A stretch of DNA of 64,000 bases from Agromyces sp. Root81 (GCF_001429165.1 NZ_LMIR01000001.1:6342-70341); one strand, 5' to 3'; shown: positions 45,679 to 54,921, numbered from the stretch's first letter. Program-made: numbers and translations. Notes: a model not told the origin generated them from the letters alone.

Positions 45679-46682
45679 CCGCCCCCCGCCTGAGCCTCAC
45701 GTTCGCGATGGCGCCCGACGTGCAGGAGCGGATCTTCACCCCGGAGCGCATGGCCGCCTTCGCGGAGGTCGTCGACCTCGCAGGCGTCCTCACCGAGTTC
45801 GAGTCGGATGCCGCGCGGCAGGTGCTCGCCGAAACGGAGATCCTCGTGACGGGCTGGGGCAGCCCGCCTGTCGACGAGGTCACGCTCGCTGCCGCGCCAC
45901 GGCTCCGCGCGATCCTGCACGCCGCAGGATCGGTGAAGCACCACGTCACGAGCGAGGTGTGGGATCGGGGCATCCAGGTGAGCTCCGCGGCCGCCGCGAA
46001 CGCCGTGCCGGTCGCCGAGTACACGGCCGCGATGATCGTGCTCGCGAACAAGCGGGTGCTGCCGATCGCGGGGCGCTATCGAGCCGAGCGGCGCGCCTTC
46101 GACGTCGAGCAACGGTTTCCCGGGCTCGGCAACTTCGGCAAGCGCATCGGCATCGTGGGCGCCTCGAAGATCGGGCGGAACGTCATCGAACTGCTCCGTC
46201 CGTACGCGGTCGAGGTCGTCGTCTACGACCCGTTCCTCTCTGTCGACGACGCTTCCGACCTCGGAGTCGAGATCGTCGGGCTCGACGAACTCCTCGCCAC
46301 CTCCGACGTCGTGTCGGTGCACGCCCCCTCGCTGCCCGAGACGCACGGCATGATCGACGCGCGCGGGATCGGTCTCATGCGGCCCGGTACGACGCTCGTG
46401 AACACCGCGCGGGGCGAGCTCATCGACCAGGAGGCGCTCACGGCGCGGGTGCTCGGCGGCGACCTCTTCGCGATCCTCGATGTGACGACGCCGTGGGTGC
46501 TCGACGCCGACCACCCGCTGTTCGACCACGAGCACGTGCTGCTCACGCCGCACATCGCGGGGTCGCTCGGCGTCGAACTCGGCCGTCTGGCCGACGTCGC
46601 GCTCGATGAGACGATCCGCCTGGCCCGCGGCCTTCCGCTCGAGTACGCCGTGCAGGCCGACGAGCTGTCGTTCACGGCCTGA
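45675..46682 (+). CDS. D-isomer specific 2-hydroxyacid dehydrogenase family protein
   Basis: A 335-residue NAD(P)-dependent enzyme of the hydroxypyruvate/glyoxylate reductase or phosphoglycerate dehydrogenase type. The nucleotide-binding loop is GIVGASKIGRNVIELL, about residue 157. The catalytic Arg is in VNTARGELID, and the His is in LLTPHIAGS. The GTG overlaps the permease stop. With glycerate kinase in the same neighbourhood a route through hydroxypyruvate or tartronate to glycerate is plausible; that is inference. Confidence 0.88.
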   Translation: MTAPRLSLTFAMAPDVQERIFTPERMAAFAEVVDLAGVLTEFESDAARQVLAETEILVTGWGSPPVDEVTLAAAPRLRAILHAAGSVKHHVTSEVWDRGIQVSSAAAANAVPVAEYTAAMIVLANKRVLPIAGRYRAERRAFDVEQRFPGLGNFGKRIGIVGASKIGRNVIELLRPYAVEVVVYDPFLSVDDASDLGVEIVGLDELLATSDVVSVHAPSLPETHGMIDARGIGLMRPGTTLVNTARGELIDQEALTARVLGGDLFAILDVTTPWVLDADHPLFDHEHVLLTPHIAGSLGVELGRLADVALDETIRLARGLPLEYAVQADELSFTA

Positions 46683-46746
46683 TCGGCCCGATGCCCGACG
46701 CCCGACGCCTGACCATGCGTCGCCGGCGAGTACCCGGCCGCAGACG

Positions 46747-46780
46747 ACGATGCCGCGCCCCGAGCGGGGCGCGGCATCGT
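46747..46780. terminator. Bidirectional terminator between convergent operons
   Basis: A perfect 15-base stem (46747-46761 with 46766-46780), loop GAGC. It lies 64 bases after the dehydrogenase stop and 16 bases before the end of the isomerase gene on the other strand. Confidence 0.8.
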
Positions 46781-46796
46781 GCGAGCACGACCTGCG

Positions 46797-47675
46797 TCAG
46801 GCGGTGGCGGCTGCCGCGAGGTGCGGTGCCACCGCGGCGTCGAAGGCCCGGGCGGTGCTGGCGACGACCTCGGGCCACGGGGCATCCCAGATCGCCGCGT
46901 TGAAGATCTCGACCTCGATGTCGCCCGCGTAGCCGGCGGCCTCGACGGCACGCGTGAACGCGGCGAAGTCGATGACGCCGTCGCCCGGCTGGTGCCGGGC
47001 GAGCAGCACGTCGGCGGGCAGCGGGGTCTGCCAGTCGCACACCTGGTAGCTCGCGATGCGGCCGGATGCCCCCGCACGGGCGATCTGGGCGAACGCCTCG
47101 GGGTCCCACCACACGTGGAACGTGTCGACGACGACGCCGACGGCGGCGGGGTCGAACGGCTCGGCGAGGTCGAGCGCCTGCTTCAACGTCGATACGACGG
47201 CCCGGTCGGACGCGTACATCGGGTGCAGCGGCTCGATCGCGAGCGTGACACCGGCGGATGCCGCGTGCGGGGCGAGCTCGGCGAGCGCGTCCGCGACGCG
47301 TTCGCGCGCCCCGGCGAGGTCGGTCGACCCGGCGGGGATGCCTCCAGCGACGAGCACGAGCACGGCGGCGGAGCCGGGCGCGCCGGCCCCCGCGAGCGTC
47401 GCGGTCTCCTCGATCGCGCGCCGGTTGTCGTCGAGTGCGGCGCGGCGTTCGGCTCCCTCGGGGAAGGTGAAGAAGCCGGCGCGGCAGAGGCTCGACACCC
47501 GCAGCTCGGAGTCGGCGAGCCGACGCGCGGCCTCGTCGAGACCGACGACGGCGACGGGCTCCCGCCACAGGCCGATGGAGGTGCAGCCGCCCGCGCTGGT
47601 GAGGCGCAGCGCCTCGTCGAGCGGGGCGTGCTTGATCGTGGCCTGGTTGAGCGAGAGGCGCGGGTGGGCGCTCAT
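46797..47675 (-). CDS. Sugar phosphate isomerase/epimerase family protein
   Basis: A 292-residue xylose-isomerase-like TIM barrel. Marks are the N-terminal strand RLSLNQATIKHA, TLAIEPLHPMYASDR (metal-binding Glu), VVVDTFHVWWDPE (metal-binding Asp/His), and EVEIFNAAIWDAP near the end. It would act on a sugar or its phosphate or keto form. Its ATG overlaps the DUF993 gene stop, and it is the last gene of the three-gene operon. Confidence 0.88.
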   Translation of the reverse strand: MSAHPRLSLNQATIKHAPLDEALRLTSAGGCTSIGLWREPVAVVGLDEAARRLADSELRVSSLCRAGFFTFPEGAERRAALDDNRRAIEETATLAGAGAPGSAAVLVLVAGGIPAGSTDLAGARERVADALAELAPHAASAGVTLAIEPLHPMYASDRAVVSTLKQALDLAEPFDPAAVGVVVDTFHVWWDPEAFAQIARAGASGRIASYQVCDWQTPLPADVLLARHQPGDGVIDFAAFTRAVEAAGYAGDIEVEIFNAAIWDAPWPEVVASTARAFDAAVAPHLAAAATA

Positions 47676-48925
47676 GCGAGCACCTCGATGCCCTCGTCCG
47701 AGGCGGAAATCGCGGCATCCGTCGCCTCGGTCTCGCCGGCGTCGGCTGGGGCGCCCCACGCCGTCGCGACCTCGACGCCGTTGAGCGTGAGCAGCGAGTG
47801 CCAGCGCGCCGTCGCGAGCTCGGGTCGCTCGAGGGCGCCCGAGGCGTTCGCGAGCTCGACGATGCGCGAGAGGTGGGGGAGGCTGCGCGCGGCGTGCAGG
47901 CCGCCGACCATCTGGAATGCGGCCTGGTGGCCGTTCAGCCACGACAGGAACGCGACGCCGGTCTTGTAGTAGTACGTGGGCGCGGCGAAGACCTGCTGCG
48001 AGAGCGCCTCGGTGGGGCCGAGGAGGTCGCGGTACGCCGTCGCATCCCCGCGGTCGAGCGCCTGGATCGCCGCCGACGCGTTGGGCGCGAGCGCGGCGAA
48101 CGCGCCGAGCAGTGCGTCGGAGTGACCGCGCTCGTCGCCTTCGATGAGGCCGACGTAGTGGAAGTCGTCGCCCGTGAACATGCGGGCCGTCTCGGGGAGC
48201 CGCTCGCGCACGGCGATCTCGGCGTCGGCGTCGAGCAGGCTCATCTTCACGCCCGAGACCTTGTCGGGGTCGGACTCGATCACCTCCACGAGCGTCGCGG
48301 CAGCGGCATCCGTGTCCTCGGAGCCGAAGTAGCCGGCGAGCGCCGGGTCGAACGCGGTGCCGAGCCAGTGCAGCACGACCGGGCCGCCGGCGGCGCCGAG
48401 CACCTCGTGGTACACGCGGCGGTAGTCGTCGGCGTTGCGTGCCGCACGGGAGAGGTGGCGGCTCGCCATGAGCACGACCCCCGCGCCCGCGTCCTCGGCG
48501 TGGTGAAGCTGCTCCTTGTAGGCGTCGATCACCTGCTCGATCGAGATGGTCTCGTCGCCGACGTGATCGGTGTTGACGCCGACGACGAGGTTCGCACCCA
48601 CGGATGCCGCTTCGGCGGCCCCGCGGGAGATCAGCTCGCGCGTGGCGAGGGCGTCGAGGCCCATGTTGCGCTGCGCGGTGTCCATGGCGTCGGCGACGCC
48701 GAGCCCCCAGGACCAGATGTGGTGACGGAAGGCGAGCGTGGCGTCCCAGTCGATCTCGGCCGGCTCGCCGGGGGTGTTGTCGGCGAACGGCTTCGGCACG
48801 ACGTGCGCGGCCGCGTAGGCCATCCGGCTCGTGAGCGGATGTCGCGGCTTCTGGAACGCCGGCGCCTCCGCGAGCGGCACGGTGCGGAGCGATCCGGTGC
48901 CGTCGATGAGCGTGATCGCGGTCAT
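47672..48925 (-). CDS. DUF993 family, dihydrodipicolinate-synthase-like aldolase
   Basis: A 417-residue protein with the DUF993 pattern (RMAYAAAHVVPKPFADNTPG, FRHHIWSWGLGVADAMDTAQRNMG, VLHWLGTAFDPALAGYFGSED, MFTGDDFHYVGLIEGDERGHSDALLG). It is distantly related to DHDPS-type TIM-barrel aldolases; the Schiff-base Lys is likely in VSGVKMSLLD. The substrate is unknown. Being between an oxidoreductase and an isomerase, it probably cleaves or rearranges a keto-sugar acid. Overlaps the isomerase gene by four bases. Confidence 0.88.
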   Translation of the reverse strand: MTAITLIDGTGSLRTVPLAEAPAFQKPRHPLTSRMAYAAAHVVPKPFADNTPGEPAEIDWDATLAFRHHIWSWGLGVADAMDTAQRNMGLDALATRELISRGAAEAASVGANLVVGVNTDHVGDETISIEQVIDAYKEQLHHAEDAGAGVVLMASRHLSRAARNADDYRRVYHEVLGAAGGPVVLHWLGTAFDPALAGYFGSEDTDAAAATLVEVIESDPDKVSGVKMSLLDADAEIAVRERLPETARMFTGDDFHYVGLIEGDERGHSDALLGAFAALAPNASAAIQALDRGDATAYRDLLGPTEALSQQVFAAPTYYYKTGVAFLSWLNGHQAAFQMVGGLHAARSLPHLSRIVELANASGALERPELATARWHSLLTLNGVEVATAWGAPADAGETEATDAAISASDEGIEVLA

Positions 48926-48927
48926 GG

Positions 48928-50148
48928 TCAGCGTGCCCCCGCAAGCTCGGCGGCCTGCTCGGACGCGGGCGTCGCGGCATCCGTCGCTGCGCCGTCGAGC
49001 GCGACGACCGGCAGCGCGATACGGCGACCCTCGACGGACGAGCGGAGTCCCTCCTCGGCGAGCAGCACGCCACGTGCGCCGGCGAGGAAGTCGTAGTGGT
49101 TCGGGGCGTCCTCGACGACGTGGCGGATGAACTCCTCCCACTGGGTCTTGAAGCCGTTCTCGAACTCCTGGTTGCCGGGCGACTCGATCCAGTCGGCGTC
49201 ATAGTCGTGCGCGTCGGCGAGGTCGGGGTTCCACACGGGCTTGGGAGTGGCGTTGCGCGGCTGGATCTTGCAGCCGAACAGGCCGACGACCGCCGAGCCG
49301 TGCGTGCCGTCGACCTGGAACTCCACGAGTTCGTCGCGGTTCACCCGGGTGGTCCAGCTCGAGTTGAGCTGCGCGACCACGCCGCCCTCGAGCTCGAAGA
49401 TCGCGTAGGCGGCGTCGTCGGCCGTGGCCGGATACCGATTGCCCTGCTCGTCGATGCGTTCTGCGATCTCGGTGACGGCCTTCGCATAGACCGACTCGAC
49501 GCGGCCGAACAGGTTCTCGAGCACGTAGTTCCAGTGCGGGAACATGTCGACGATGATGCCGCCGCCGTCCTCGGCGCGGTAGTTCCAGCTCGGGCGCTGG
49601 GCGGGCTGCCAGTCGCCCTCGAACACCCAGTAGCCGAACTCGCCGCGCACGCTCAGGATGCGACCGAAGAAGCCCGAGTCGATGAGGCGCTTGAGCTTCT
49701 GCAGGCCCGGGAGGTACAGCTTGTCGTGCACGACGCCGTTCTTGATGCCGGCCTCTTCGGCGAGGCGGGCGAGCTCGAGCGCCTCCTCGAAGCTCTCGGC
49801 GGTGGGCTTCTCGGTGTAGATCGCTTTGCCGGCCGCGATGGCCTTCCTGATCGCGTGCGCGCGCGCCTTCGTCACGAGGAAGTCGGCGTAGATCTGCCAG
49901 CGGTCGTCGGCCAGCGCCTCGTCGAGGTTCGTCGTGTAGTGCTCGATGCCGTGTCTGGCCGCGAGCTCGGCGAGCTTCGCCTCGGACCGGCCGACGAGGA
50001 TGGGCTCGACCTGCACGCGGGTCACGCCGTCGGCGAGGAGCACACCGCCCTGCTCGCGGATCGCGAGGATCGAGCGCACGAGGTGCTGGCGATAGCCCAT
50101 GCGTCCCGAGACGCCGTTCATGATGATGCCGATGGTGGGTGCGGACAC
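48928..50148 (-). CDS. Gfo/Idh/MocA family oxidoreductase
   Basis: A 406-residue NAD(P)-dependent dehydrogenase. The N-terminal Rossmann part starts GIIMNGVSGRMGYRQHL, with the EKP motif (YTEKPTAES, about residue 111) of the family. The C-terminal domain has the catalytic-site pattern DGGGIIVDMFPHWNYVLENLFG. It probably oxidises a sugar or sugar acid. The GTG start at 50148 has AAGGAG before it. First gene of the operon, 57 bases from a LacI-type operator. Confidence 0.9.
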   Translation of the reverse strand: MSAPTIGIIMNGVSGRMGYRQHLVRSILAIREQGGVLLADGVTRVQVEPILVGRSEAKLAELAARHGIEHYTTNLDEALADDRWQIYADFLVTKARAHAIRKAIAAGKAIYTEKPTAESFEEALELARLAEEAGIKNGVVHDKLYLPGLQKLKRLIDSGFFGRILSVRGEFGYWVFEGDWQPAQRPSWNYRAEDGGGIIVDMFPHWNYVLENLFGRVESVYAKAVTEIAERIDEQGNRYPATADDAAYAIFELEGGVVAQLNSSWTTRVNRDELVEFQVDGTHGSAVVGLFGCKIQPRNATPKPVWNPDLADAHDYDADWIESPGNQEFENGFKTQWEEFIRHVVEDAPNHYDFLAGARGVLLAEEGLRSSVEGRRIALPVVALDGAATDAATPASEQAAELAGAR

Positions 50149-50204
50149 AGGATGCTCCTTCGTGGAGTGCCGGCGGCGTCGTGGACGAACCGGCGACCGA
50201 TTGC

Positions 50205-50220
50205 GGGAAAGCGTTTACCC
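50205..50220. promoter_or_regulatory. LacI-type operator before the oxidoreductase operon
   Basis: GGGAAAGCGTTTACCC, differing by one base from the site at 36508-36523 before the secreted lyase. It lies between the oxidoreductase and LacI genes. Confidence 0.7.
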
Positions 50221-50320
50221 GACACTGTAGATGGCTCGGCGAACCGTCGCAAGCGACCCGGTGTTCCAACGGGATGCGCAGCTGCGCCCGGCGCTCGGTG
50301 TCGCCTGGTCGGCCTGCGCC

Positions 50321-51379
50321 TCAGTGCCCGATGATCGGGGGAGTGCTCGCCCGCAGCACGACCTCGGTCGGCACGGCGCCGGCGGCGTCGGGCGCGTCGC
50401 CGTCGAGCGCGCGGCGGAGTGCGCGCCGACCCACTTCGTCGAGCGGAATGCGAACGGTCGTCAGTGTCGGGGTGACGTCGCGAACAGTCGGGATGTCGTC
50501 GAATCCGGCGACCGCGACATCCCGGCCGGGCTCGAAACCGGCCTCGCGCAGTGCCGAGAGCGCTCCGACCGCCATCACGTCGTTCACTGCGAAGACGAGG
50601 TCGATGTCGTCGAGCCCGGCCGAGATGAGCTGACGCATGCCGTCGTACCCGCCGTCGCGGGTGAAGTCCGAGCGGACGATGCGGCCGGGATCGAGTGCGA
50701 GACCGGATGCCGCGAGGCCGGCGCCGAATCCCGCGAGGCGGTCGTCGGAGGTGGTGAGGCCCGTGTCGCCGGCGATGGCTGCGAACCGCCGGTACCCGAT
50801 GCCCGCCAGCGTGCGGGCGAGGGCGTCGGCCCCGTCGGCGTTCTCGACGAGCACGGTGCGGAACGGCAGATCGTGGCCGCCCACGAACGCGACCCTGCCG
50901 CCGTTCGCTTCGAATGCCGCGAGCTCGTCGGCGAGTGCCGGTTCGCGGTCGGCGGTGTGCCGGGAGCCCGCCAGGATCATCACGCGAGGGCGCTGACCCC
51001 GCAGCGTGCGCACGAGTTCGAGCTCACGCGCGGCGTCGCGACCGGTCGCGGCCATCGTCACGATGAGGCCCTCGTGGTCGGCCTCGCGCACGACGCCTGC
51101 GGCGATCCCCGAGAAGTACGGGTCGGCGATGTCGGCCACGAGGAGTGCGACGGTCATGGTCGCGCCGCGGGCGACCGCCTGGGCCGAGAGGTTGGGCGAG
51201 TAGTCGAGTCGGGCGGCGGCGTCGAGCACGCGACGGCGATACTCGTCGTTGACCTTCCGGGTGCTCCCGTTGATGGCCCGCGATGCGGTCGCGAGCGACA
51301 CGCCGGCCTCGCGGGCGACGTCGTGCAGGGTCGCACCCGATCGCGGGGTCTCGCGGTCCACTCGCTTCGTTCCGGGCAC
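50321..51379 (-). CDS. LacI family transcriptional regulator
   Basis: A 352-residue repressor. The helix-turn-helix and hinge are TLHDVAREAGVSLATASRAI (residues about 16-35) and DYSPNLSAQAVARG. A periplasmic-binding fold follows (VALLVADIADPYFSGIAAGV, VFAVNDVMAVGALSALREAG, VAGFDDIPTVRDVTP). The GTG at 51379 is preferred over 51361 because AATGAT lies six bases upstream. It is the most likely regulator of the oxidoreductase operon, the divergent ThuA-glycerate kinase pair and, through the shared site, the lyase. Confidence 0.9.
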   Translation of the reverse strand: MPGTKRVDRETPRSGATLHDVAREAGVSLATASRAINGSTRKVNDEYRRRVLDAAARLDYSPNLSAQAVARGATMTVALLVADIADPYFSGIAAGVVREADHEGLIVTMAATGRDAARELELVRTLRGQRPRVMILAGSRHTADREPALADELAAFEANGGRVAFVGGHDLPFRTVLVENADGADALARTLAGIGYRRFAAIAGDTGLTTSDDRLAGFGAGLAASGLALDPGRIVRSDFTRDGGYDGMRQLISAGLDDIDLVFAVNDVMAVGALSALREAGFEPGRDVAVAGFDDIPTVRDVTPTLTTVRIPLDEVGRRALRRALDGDAPDAAGAVPTEVVLRASTPPIIGH

Positions 51380-51432
51380 GCTGCCATCATTCCACGTCGA
51401 TCGCGGGACTGGCTGGTGGGCGGGAGGTATCT

Positions 51433-51448
51433 TGGATAACGTTTTCCA
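51433..51448. promoter_or_regulatory. LacI-type operator in the divergent lacI-thuA region
   Basis: TGGATAACGTTTTCCA, a near-perfect palindrome (TGGAwAACGTTwTCCA). It is in the 123-base gap between the LacI gene and the ThuA-like gene, so it could control both. Its arms differ from the sites at 36508 and 50205 but keep the AACG/CGTT-type centre. Confidence 0.6.
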
Positions 51449-51502
51449 TCCCACCCGATCGCGGCGCTGTCGCGCTGGGAGCATCGAAACGAGGAGGCGT
51501 GC

Positions 51503-52237
51503 GTGGTCGAGGCCATCATCATCAGCGGCACCGGGCGATACGGCGACCCGTGGCATCCGTTCGCCGAGACGAGCGCGGCGCTCGCGGCGCTCGTGCGCGA
51601 GGCGGGGTTCACCGTGCACGTCGCCGACGACCCCGATGCCGCACTCGCCGCACTCGACGACGACGTGCGCCTCATCGTCGTGAACGCCGGTGACCCCGAT
51701 GGCCCGCACGCGGCCGATGCCGGCGGCGCCGACGTGGCGACCGCCGACACGGGCGGCGAGGCGCAGGCATCCGTGATCGCGGCTGCCGCGGCCGGGCTCG
51801 ACGCGGCGATCGAACGCGGCGTCGGCATCCTCGCCGTGCACGCGGCCGCGTCGAGCCTCCGCGCGTACCCGGCATTCGAGCGCGCGCTCGGCGCCCGGTG
51901 GGTGCGCGAGGTCTCGTGGCACCCGCCGATCGGCGACGCGCACGTGCTCGTCGTCGGTGATCACCTCGTCGCCGAGGGGCTCGCCGACTTCACCGTGTTC
52001 GACGAGCGCTACACGGGATTCCGATTCCTCGACGTCATCGAGCCGATCGCCGAGCACGAGGAGGGCGGCGCGCGCCACCCCCTCGTCTGGGCGCGTGAGT
52101 TCGGCTGCTCGCGGCTCGTGTACGACGCACTCGGCCACGACGCCCGCTCCTACGAGTCGGCCGGGCACCGTGTGCTCCTCGCCCGTGCGCTTGCATGGCT
52201 CTCGCGGGTGCCCGCCCCGACCGCTCCCGACGCATGA
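51503..52237 (+). CDS. ThuA-like domain protein
   Basis: A 244-residue protein with the class I glutamine-amidotransferase-like ThuA fold: AIIISGTGRYGDPWHPFAETSAAL at the start, GVGILAVHAAASSLRAY in the middle, and EEGGARHPLVWAREFGCSRLVYDALGHD at the end (cited RHPLVWAREFGCSRLVYDAL). ThuA-like proteins are widespread in sugar-use operons, but their reaction is unclear. GAGGAGG precedes the GTG at 51503. Its stop overlaps the glycerate kinase ATG. Confidence 0.82.
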   Translation: MVEAIIISGTGRYGDPWHPFAETSAALAALVREAGFTVHVADDPDAALAALDDDVRLIVVNAGDPDGPHAADAGGADVATADTGGEAQASVIAAAAAGLDAAIERGVGILAVHAAASSLRAYPAFERALGARWVREVSWHPPIGDAHVLVVGDHLVAEGLADFTVFDERYTGFRFLDVIEPIAEHEEGGARHPLVWAREFGCSRLVYDALGHDARSYESAGHRVLLARALAWLSRVPAPTAPDA

Positions 52238-53337
52238 GCCGCATCGTCATCGCCCCCGACTCGTTCAAGGGCACGGCGAGCGCGACGGATGCCGCGAAGG
52301 CCCTCGCCAGCGGCTGGCTCGCCGTGCGCCCGGGCGACGACGTGGTGCTGCGCCCCATGGCCGATGGCGGCGAGGGAACCCTCGACGCGTTCGCCGCCGC
52401 GGTGCCGGGCGCGGTCCGCATGCCGATCACGGTGCGGGGGCCGGTCTCGGACCCGGTGGCGGCCGAGTGGCTGCTGCTGCCGGGCACGCGGCCGGCGGCG
52501 GTCGTGGAGCTCGCCACGACGTCGGGCATCACACTGCTCGACCCGCTCGCGCCGCTCGACGCGCACACCGCCGGGTTCGGCGAGGCCATCGCCGCGGCCC
52601 TCGACCACGGCGTCGACCGGCTGCTCCTCGCGCTCGGCGGCAGCGCCTCGACCGACGGCGGGGTCGGCGCGCTCACCCTGCTCGGCGGCCGGTTCACGGA
52701 TGCCTCGGGGCGGCTCGTGTCGCCCGGCAATCGCGGGCTCGGCGCACTCGTTCAGGTCGACCTGTCGGGGCTGCGGTCGCTGCCGCGCGGTGGTGCGGTG
52801 ATCCTCGGCGACGTCACGAACCCGCTCCTCGGCGGGCTCGGCGCGGCCGCCGTGTTCGGCCCGCAGAAGGGGGCGGATGCCGCGACCGTCGAGGCGCTCG
52901 AGCACGGCCTCGCCCGCCTCGTCGGGCTCGTCCCCGCATCGGTGCGGGCATTCGCCGAAGCGCCCGGGGCGGGCGCGGCAGGCGGTACCGGATTCGCCCT
53001 CCTCGCGTGGGGCGCCGAGATGGGCGGCGGCGCAGCGATCGTCGCGCAGGCCGTCGGCCTCGGCGACGCGATGGGCGGCGCCGACCTCGTGATCACGGGT
53101 GAAGGGCGGTTCGACGGGCAGTCCGAGCGGGGCAAGGCGCCGACGGTCGTCGCGGCGCTCGCGCGCGACGCGGGGGTGCCGACGGCGCTGGTCGCAGGGG
53201 CGATCACGGCCGAGCCGCGCGGGTTCGCGGCATCCGTCGCCCTCACCGACCTCGCGGGCAGCGGCGCGGCGGCGTCGGCCGAGCCGTTGCGCTGGCTCGA
53301 GGCCGCGGGAACCGAGCTGGCGCGCACGGCGGGTTGA
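52234..53337 (+). CDS. Glycerate kinase (type 2)
   Basis: A 367-residue glycerate kinase of the GlxK/GarK family. Marks: VIAPDSFKGTASATDAAKAL at the start, LRPMADGGEGTLDAF, ALGGSASTDGGVGALTLLGG, and the C-terminal VITGEGRFDGQSERGKAP. It phosphorylates D-glycerate, the usual end product of uronate and sugar-acid breakdown, and feeds glycolysis. It overlaps the ThuA-like gene by four bases. Confidence 0.92.
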   Translation: MSRIVIAPDSFKGTASATDAAKALASGWLAVRPGDDVVLRPMADGGEGTLDAFAAAVPGAVRMPITVRGPVSDPVAAEWLLLPGTRPAAVVELATTSGITLLDPLAPLDAHTAGFGEAIAAALDHGVDRLLLALGGSASTDGGVGALTLLGGRFTDASGRLVSPGNRGLGALVQVDLSGLRSLPRGGAVILGDVTNPLLGGLGAAAVFGPQKGADAATVEALEHGLARLVGLVPASVRAFAEAPGAGAAGGTGFALLAWGAEMGGGAAIVAQAVGLGDAMGGADLVITGEGRFDGQSERGKAPTVVAALARDAGVPTALVAGAITAEPRGFAASVALTDLAGSGAAASAEPLRWLEAAGTELARTAG

Positions 53338-53455
53338 GGCCGCTGGCGCCGCGTTCCCCAGCCGGACAGCATCTCACCCGGTGGAGGGTCAGTGATCCCG
53401 ATGGTTGAGTTGGCGAGCCAGATGTGGTCGGCTGGGTTCAGCGGAAGGGGGCGAC

Positions 53456-54859
53456 ATGAACGACGACCCGTCGTGGACCAAAGTCGTGCAGGCCGTCGAG
53501 CCTGAACAACCCGAACTCAAGCGAGTGCTCGGACCGGGGCTGCTGCTCCTGTTCATCGTCGGCGACATTCTCGGCACTGGCATCTATGCGCTGACGGGCC
53601 AGGTCGCCGCAGAAGTCGGCGGTGCCGCATGGCTGCCCTTCCTCCTCGCATTCGCGGTGGCGACCGTGACCGCGTTCTCGTATCTCGAGCTGGTGACGAA
53701 GTACCCGCAGGCGGCCGGCGCGGCGCTGTACACGCACAAGGCGTTCGGCGTCCACTTCTTCACGTTCATCGTGTGCTTCATCGTCATGACCTCCGGCATC
53801 ACGTCGGCGTCGACGGCCTCGCGTGCGTTCGCGGCGAACCTCCTCGTCGCCTTCGGAATCCCGGATGCCGCGGTGACGACCATGCTCATCGCGCTCGCGT
53901 TCATCGTGCTCGTCATGCTGGTGAACCTGCGAGGGGTGAGTGAGAGCGTCTGGCTCAACGTGTTCCTGACCCTCGTGGAGCTGTCGGGCCTGCTCCTCGT
54001 GATCCTCATCGGCATGTGGGCGATCGCCGGGGGCAACGCGGACTGGTCGCGGGTCGTGGCGTTCGACACGCCTGAGGACAAGAGCGTGCTGCTCGCGGTC
54101 AGCACCGCGACATCCCTCGCATTCTTCGCGATGGTCGGCTTCGAGGACTCGGTCAACATGGCCGAGGAGACGAAGGACCCGAGCCGCATCTTCCCGAAGA
54201 TGATGCTGAGCGGGCTCGGCATCGCGGCGGTGATCTACGTGCTGGTGTCGATCACCGTGGTCGCCCTCGTGCCGATCGGGCAACTCGTCGGCAGCGAGAC
54301 GCCACTCGTGACCGCAGTCGAGGTGGCGGCGCCCGGCTTCCCGATCAACGACCTGCTGCCGTTCATCTCGATGTTCGCGGTCGCCAACACCGCGCTGATC
54401 AACATGATGATGGCGAGCCGTCTGCTCTACGGGATGAGCCGGCAGCAGGTGCTGCCGCCGTTCCTCGGCAAGGTCGCCCCGAGACGGCAGACTCCTTGGG
54501 CCGCGATCCTGTTCACGAGCGCGCTGGCCGCCGGCCTCATCGTCTACGTCTCCCTCGACGCCGAGGGCTCGGTCGTCGCCCTGCTCGGAGGCACGACATC
54601 GCTGCTGCTGCTGACGGTCTTCGCGGTGGTGAACGTGACCGTACTGGTGCTGCGGCGGCAGCCCGTCGAGCACAAGCACTTCCGCACGCCCACGGTGATG
54701 CCGGTGATCGGTGCGATCACGTGCCTCTACCTGGTGTTCCCGTGGACCTCCGGCCGGCCGGCCGGACAGTACGGGATCGCGCTCTCACTCCTGGCGATCG
54801 GCGTCGTGCTGTGGATCGCCGAGCGCGTGTACACCGCCGCGCGACGCCGACGCGCCTGA
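53456..54859 (+). CDS. APC family amino acid permease
   Basis: A 467-residue transporter with about twelve helices. The first helix region GPGLLLLFIVGDILGTGIYALTG carries the GxG-type unwound segment of APC transporters, and helix VI has FFAMVGFEDSVNMAEETKDPSR. A cationic or small amino acid is likely, but the substrate cannot be fixed. The ATG at 53456 has GGAAGGGGG before it. It is followed by the regulator with its own promoter. Confidence 0.88.
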   Translation: MNDDPSWTKVVQAVEPEQPELKRVLGPGLLLLFIVGDILGTGIYALTGQVAAEVGGAAWLPFLLAFAVATVTAFSYLELVTKYPQAAGAALYTHKAFGVHFFTFIVCFIVMTSGITSASTASRAFAANLLVAFGIPDAAVTTMLIALAFIVLVMLVNLRGVSESVWLNVFLTLVELSGLLLVILIGMWAIAGGNADWSRVVAFDTPEDKSVLLAVSTATSLAFFAMVGFEDSVNMAEETKDPSRIFPKMMLSGLGIAAVIYVLVSITVVALVPIGQLVGSETPLVTAVEVAAPGFPINDLLPFISMFAVANTALINMMMASRLLYGMSRQQVLPPFLGKVAPRRQTPWAAILFTSALAAGLIVYVSLDAEGSVVALLGGTTSLLLLTVFAVVNVTVLVLRRQPVEHKHFRTPTVMPVIGAITCLYLVFPWTSGRPAGQYGIALSLLAIGVVLWIAERVYTAARRRRA

Positions 54860-54921
54860 ATCTACCGACCCGATCCCTCACCGGCCGCGGCCCGTCCTGT
54901 TCCCGGAAGCCTCTCGCCCCA

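Noticed and set aside
51352-51384. Second dispersed repeat near the LacI start
   Set aside because: The CACTCGCTTCG-type word resembles a known repeat only in part and could be ordinary coding sequence.
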